Positions 27,587-30,250 of a DNA stretch of 30,250 bases are shown here, one piece after another. This DNA is from a virus. The notes under the pieces were generated by a model. It was not told the DNA's origin. It worked only from the letters and a program-made list of their open reading frames with translations, and made no database searches. Within the stretch, counting starts at the first letter, position 1; every line of letters begins with the position of its first letter. Both the position numbers and the translations under genes were made by a program. The stretch spans positions 1 through 30,250 of the IMG/VR virus record IMGVR_UViG_3300049595_002631, one strand, 5' to 3'.

Positions 27587-28283
27587 GGTTTTGCCTTCTT
27601 CGTGAGCCCCGGAAGGCTCGCCAGTTCGTCAGCCAATTCGCTTTCGGTCTTTGGAACCTTTGAGCGGTACTCGTCACCGAGTTGGTATGTGACCAGGAAT
27701 CGCTCCTCGTCGTGCCTGTCGTATTTGCCAGTCAGTGCAGAACGGATCAGGCTGGTCATCCTCCCGGCAGCCAGCCACGGCTGGCCCCAAGGCTCGATGA
27801 GGTAGAACGCCATCCACTTCCGCAGCTGCCGTTTCGTGATCCGTCGCTTCAGCTTCTCGACGTCCCAGACACCCATCTCGAGGGCGAGCCGGTAGGTGAA
27901 GAGTTCCCACTGGTCCGCCCTCAGCCTTTTTTTTCCTCCTCCATCGCCTCGTCGGTTGTCTCGTTGACAAGCGGCAGGCAGAAATGTGCGATCTCGTCGA
28001 TGGCGCGCGGGTTGGAATCCGCCAAATCTTGCAGCGCTTCATCGGTCTGCGGAACGAGCCGATCACCGTGCGAGTCGCAGAGCAGGAGTTGCACGAGCTT
28101 AGCCGCCATCGGCTTGTCGCCGCCCTGGTGGTTTCGGCACCACATCCGCCATTCGTCGACGTCTGCGCTGGACGGGTCGCGAACGAACACGCGGTGCCCG
28201 CCAAGGGCTTTGATCGTGAACTCCAGCGGCCCCTTCCGCGCGGCAAGGTCGAGCAGTTGATCGAAGGTCAGCGTGTCTGCCAT
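27520..28283 (-). CDS. Tail assembly chaperone G-T fusion by programmed -1 frameshift
   Basis: Frame 0 (start 28283) ends 'EEEKKG stop' at 27921. In the -1 frame the reading continues from the A8 run as RLRADQWELFTYRLALEMGV and then through the next ORF to the TGA at 27520-27522, giving about 254 residues in all. The -1 ORF is open across the whole join, and its part after the join (ADQWELFTYRLALEMG, WMAFYLIEPWG) is the typical T-domain that loads tape-measure helices. The T frame has no convincing start of its own. Confidence 0.85.
27921..28283 (-). CDS. Tail assembly chaperone G (frame-0 product)
   Basis: The ATG at 28283 directly follows the previous stop (TGATATG); an in-frame TTG at 28292 is less likely. 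The 120-aa protein: MADTLTFDQLLDLAARKGPL and VRDPSSADVDEWRMWCRNHQ, with acidic C-terminal helix (NETTDEAMEEEKKG). G proteins bind the tape measure during tail assembly and are absent from the finished virion. Its end coincides with the slippery run, so both G and G-T are made from one start. Confidence 0.85.
   Translation of the reverse strand: MADTLTFDQLLDLAARKGPLEFTIKALGGHRVFVRDPSSADVDEWRMWCRNHQGGDKPMAAKLVQLLLCDSHGDRLVPQTDEALQDLADSNPRAIDEIAHFCLPLVNETTDEAMEEEKKG
27927..27934 (-). promoter_or_regulatory. Slippery site for the -1 frameshift (GGAAAAAAAAGG)
   Basis: On the minus strand GAA AAA AAA GGC TGA is read in frame 0. A -1 slip on the A8 run gives GAA AAA AAA AGG CTG AGG and enters the chaperone T frame. 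The upstream GGAGGAGG could act as an internal Shine-Dalgarno stimulator. Confidence 0.8.
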
Positions 28284-28284
28284 A

Positions 28285-28674
28285 TCACTCAAGCGCTCCA
28301 GTCAGTTGAAACGTCGCCACCCCTGTAGACCACTGCCCGGACCTCCCGGCGTGGCTGAATGACGTCAGGATCGCCGGACCGGAGATGGTCGCCCCCGGTG
28401 TCTCGAACACGATCGTGCCCTTCATCCCGGCGTCGTCCGCGTCGAACGAAGGCGGACCCCAGAACGAAAACGACAGCGTCGGCGGCTCCACCGATGTGCA
28501 GTCGTACCTCTTGACCACGCGTGCATCCGCCCCAGCCCCCACGACACGGCTCACCACGCTCGTACGCTCGACGAGCTGGCCTGCCTTGACGTCCCAGTCG
28601 TGGGCCGTCAGGTAGCCGATGTCGACGCCGTTGAACGAGACGGTCGTGTCGTGGGAGGAGTGAAAGCCGGGCAT
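28285..28674 (-). CDS. Tail tube-like protein (second copy or tail-tube accessory)
   Basis: 129 aa; NGVDIGYLTAHDWDVKAGQL, SVVSRVVGAG, then PPTLSFSFWGPPSFDADDAGMKG and VATFQLTGALE. This strand-loop-strand pattern with a late 'G-x-Q-W-S-T-G-V-A-T-F' is the gpV/TTP-like beta-sandwich. Together with the neighbouring 136-aa gene there are two tube-like proteins in a row; one is the major tube, the other probably an initiator, decoration or distal tube subunit. The overlapping frame from 28690 is a shadow. Confidence 0.72.
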   Translation of the reverse strand: MPGFHSSHDTTVSFNGVDIGYLTAHDWDVKAGQLVERTSVVSRVVGAGADARVVKRYDCTSVEPPTLSFSFWGPPSFDADDAGMKGTIVFETPGATISGPAILTSFSHAGRSGQWSTGVATFQLTGALE

Positions 28675-28692
28675 AGATAACGCTCGCCATGG

Positions 28693-29103
28693 TCAGGAGA
28701 TCGTCAGGTTAGACGCGGTCACCTCGCCGGCGATCAGCTCCTCGAACGTGGCGGTTCCTTCGACGTAGGCCGCTGTCTTCCTCGACACCCCGGCGGCCGT
28801 GACGCGGTAGTTCCCGCTGCCGCCAGTGGTCGTGAGCGTGCCCTCGGCGCCCTCCTCGATCTCCGTCGTGTCGGACATCGTCCGGTACGTGATCGTGAAC
28901 TTCTTCGGGTCGCGCTTGGGCTTGATCGGCGACAGGAGCATCACGGCCTCGCCGCCATGAGCGACATCGAGCGTCGTCATGTCGACGCGCTCGCGCGCCG
29001 GGGCCGAGCCTTCGCGTCCGATGTCGATGCACTTGTATGTGTTCCCCTTGAAGGTGAACGTGGTTCCCTGGCTGGTGACGAACGTGGGGGATGGATCCGG
29101 CAT
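28693..29103 (-). CDS. Major tail (tube) protein
   Basis: 136 aa; FVTSQGTTFTFKGNTYKCID, RERVDMTTLDVAHGGEAVML, LLSPIKPKRDPKKFTITYRT and a closing beta-strand region (AYVEGTATFEELIAGEVTAS). 'Substrate-like' tube folds start with 'GT-x-F-x-F-x-G' and carry the DMTTLD helix; both are here. It polymerises on the tape measure to build the tube. Order is tail terminator, this protein, the second tube-like protein and the chaperones. Confidence 0.82.
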   Translation of the reverse strand: MPDPSPTFVTSQGTTFTFKGNTYKCIDIGREGSAPARERVDMTTLDVAHGGEAVMLLSPIKPKRDPKKFTITYRTMSDTTEIEEGAEGTLTTTGGSGNYRVTAAGVSRKTAAYVEGTATFEELIAGEVTASNLTIS

Positions 29104-29112
29104 GATGACCTC

Positions 29113-29532
29113 CTAGGAAAAACGGATTTCGACGTCTTGCTCGACCGTGTATGTGGGCTGTTCGCGGCCTTCGAGGTAGCCGGCGTCGCCGTCCCGCTCG
29201 TCGACGACGAGGCACTGATGAATCGTCTCGCCGTGGGCCACATCCGGGCCGCCGGCAAACCGATGGATCGCCGCCGAGATTGCTCCGGCGATGTCCCACG
29301 CCTGAACGTATGAGTCGGCATAGACGACGACTGTGTATCTTGCGACCGGAGGCATCGCATCCGGATCAGGCGTGTCGCTGAACGCATCGTCCAGCAGCTG
29401 CTCGCGAACCGTCTGCTCGCGGGTATAGATGACGTAGGGAGGCTCACCGACTCCGGTCATACCGACGGGCCACGCCGAGCAGATGGTCGCAGACTCGATT
29501 GCCGCTCGAAGCCAGTTGTGTGGTGCGGGCAT
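29113..29532 (-). CDS. Tail terminator / tail completion protein (gpU-like)
   Basis: This 139-aa protein has the arrangement typical of tail terminators: an N-terminal helix (HNWLRAAIESATICSA), a central strand (PYVIYTREQTV), VARYTVVVYADSYVQAWDIA, and a C-terminal strand set (GREQPTYTVEQDVEIRFS). A ring of such proteins stops tube growth and joins head to tail. The call is supported by position between the gp10-like neck gene and the tube gene. Confidence 0.75.
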   Translation of the reverse strand: MPAPHNWLRAAIESATICSAWPVGMTGVGEPPYVIYTREQTVREQLLDDAFSDTPDPDAMPPVARYTVVVYADSYVQAWDIAGAISAAIHRFAGGPDVAHGETIHQCLVVDERDGDAGYLEGREQPTYTVEQDVEIRFS

Positions 29533-29534
29533 GT

Positions 29535-30077
29535 TTACCTCCCGTAGTTCCGGGCGGGGTTCTTGCCCGACGCCATCTCGCTCGCGGCCTTCTCCAGTGC
29601 AGCCCGCATTTCCTTTGCGAGCTTTGCCGCGGCCGGGCCGCCGTACTGCCTGCGGAACCGATCCATGATCTTTCTGGGCTCAATGCCGCGACTGGTCCCG
29701 AACTCCAGCCACAGAGCCTTGCGGCTCTCGAAGCCGGCCTTGTAGCCGACAGCGCCGTACACGACGCCGTCCTTGTTGCGGCCGATGTACTTGGCTTTTG
29801 TCGTTACGGCACGACGCAGGGAACCGCCTCGGACGCGGCTCTTCTTGCCACTGCCCTCGACAAACCGTCCGCCGGCGCCGCGCTTGAGCGCTGCCCGGAC
29901 GGTTCGCGTGACGCCCTTCGGCGTGATGCTTTTCAGCGCCGGCACTCCGTCCTTCATGCACCGTTTCATCGCAGCCTGGAGGTGCTTCTTGGCGATGTGC
30001 CGAGGAAGCTCGGCGTACCGCGAGATGAGGGCCGCAATCTGGGCGTTCGGGTTTCCTGACCAGCCGAGCGAGATCAT
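29535..30077 (-). CDS. HK97 gp10-like neck / head-tail joining protein
   Basis: 180 aa with ATG at 30077, in an ATGA overlap with the adaptor stop. The pattern is typical: an N-terminal basic region (AELPRHIAKKHLQAAMKRCM), a KGVTRTVRAALKRG basic stretch, AVTTKAKYIGRNKDGVVYGA, then ALWLEFGTSRGIEPRKIMDR near the C-terminus, which is the signature 'LEFGT...' of the gp10 family, and a C-terminal helix. The protein takes part in joining the tail to the filled head. Confidence 0.87.
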   Translation of the reverse strand: MISLGWSGNPNAQIAALISRYAELPRHIAKKHLQAAMKRCMKDGVPALKSITPKGVTRTVRAALKRGAGGRFVEGSGKKSRVRGGSLRRAVTTKAKYIGRNKDGVVYGAVGYKAGFESRKALWLEFGTSRGIEPRKIMDRFRRQYGGPAAAKLAKEMRAALEKAASEMASGKNPARNYGR

Positions 30078-30250
30078 GCGACGGCCTCCTCGACGGTGAT
30101 GACAAGATCGCCGTCCTGCTCGACCACGCTGGAGATCTTCATCACGTCACCGCCGCGCGAGAGGCAGACCAACTGCATCGACGCGTCGACGCCCTCGAAC
30201 TCCCGGCAGATGACGGTCGCCTGGCGGTTGCCGCCGATCTGGCCGCGCCG
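30074..30250 (-). CDS. Head-tail adaptor, C-terminal part (continues at window start)
   Basis: The TGA is at 30074-30076 and the frame runs off the right end of the window, re-entering at 274-1 once the 127-base duplicate is merged. The two parts form one 107-aa open frame with no stop at the seam. The C-terminal part contains CREFEGVDASMQLVCLSRGG and KISSVVEQDGDLVITVEEAVA. The function is described under the N-terminal part. Confidence 0.82.
   Translation of the reverse strand, partial: RRGQIGGNRQATVICREFEGVDASMQLVCLSRGGDVMKISSVVEQDGDLVITVEEAVA
30124..30250. repeat. Terminal direct repeat (right copy)
   Basis: Exact duplicate of 1-127; see the left copy. Counting both copies would duplicate part of the adaptor gene, so a unique map should end at 30123. 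Confidence 0.93.

Noticed and set aside
30124-30250. Biological long terminal repeat
   Set aside because: Lies in the middle of a coding gene and is exactly 127 bases, as left by k-mer assembly of a circle.

Overview
This window looks like one complete, circularly permuted genome of a temperate tailed phage (Caudoviricetes, siphovirus-like, HK97-type head). The first 127 bases recur exactly as the last 127 (1-127 = 30124-30250), so the unique molecule is about 30,123 bp and one head-tail adaptor gene is split by the arbitrary cut. The DNA is strongly GC-rich. Genes are packed with ATGA, GTGA or TGATG overlaps, and all but one (the integrase) lie on the minus strand, so the genome reads as one long leftward transcription programme. 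The host is not identifiable from the sequence alone. Purine-rich Shine-Dalgarno sites and a sigma70-like promoter point to an ordinary bacterial host, and a GC-rich freshwater or soil bacterium would fit.

Reading in the direction of transcription (right to left), control starts near 19.95 kb. The plus-strand tyrosine integrase (19952-20851) diverges from a small membrane protein and a small HTH protein. Next comes a control region (18.8-19.05 kb) with three copies of an operator-like motif, one of them sitting exactly in the spacer of a TTGACA-N17-TACAAC promoter, and a 51-aa ORF between them. The early operon follows (18.8-13.6 kb): small proteins, a Sak4-like RecA-fold ATPase, an SSB-like protein ending in DDIPF, two small HTH proteins, a replisome-organizer-like protein, a RuvC-like nuclease, and a resolvase-type HTH protein that may act as late regulator.

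The late region begins with host-recognition genes (13.6-11.1 kb: baseplate-like protein, glycine-rich tail fibre, fibre-assembly-like protein). Then come an HNH endonuclease, an AT-rich intergenic island that may be the packaging/promoter region, small and large terminase, portal, and a prohead protease fused to a HAD-like domain. A cassette of eight small, membrane or exported genes, including a papain-like and a trypsin-like peptidase, sits between the protease and the major capsid gene. After the capsid gene come the neck proteins, tail terminator, two tail-tube-like proteins, tail chaperones with a -1 frameshift site, a short tape measure, distal tail proteins, a cysteine-rich protein, a gluzincin-like metallopeptidase, a metallophosphoesterase, and a dATP/dGTP diphosphohydrolase-like protein that converges on the integrase.

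The most unusual signals are: a 17-bp motif (ATAGGGCAAATCGGTGG on the minus strand) placed just before the portal, major capsid and tail-fibre operons, with a degenerate fourth copy before an early HTH gene; the operator/promoter arrangement without a recognisable CI-type repressor; the protease-HAD fusion; and the insertion of the peptidase/membrane cassette inside the head module.
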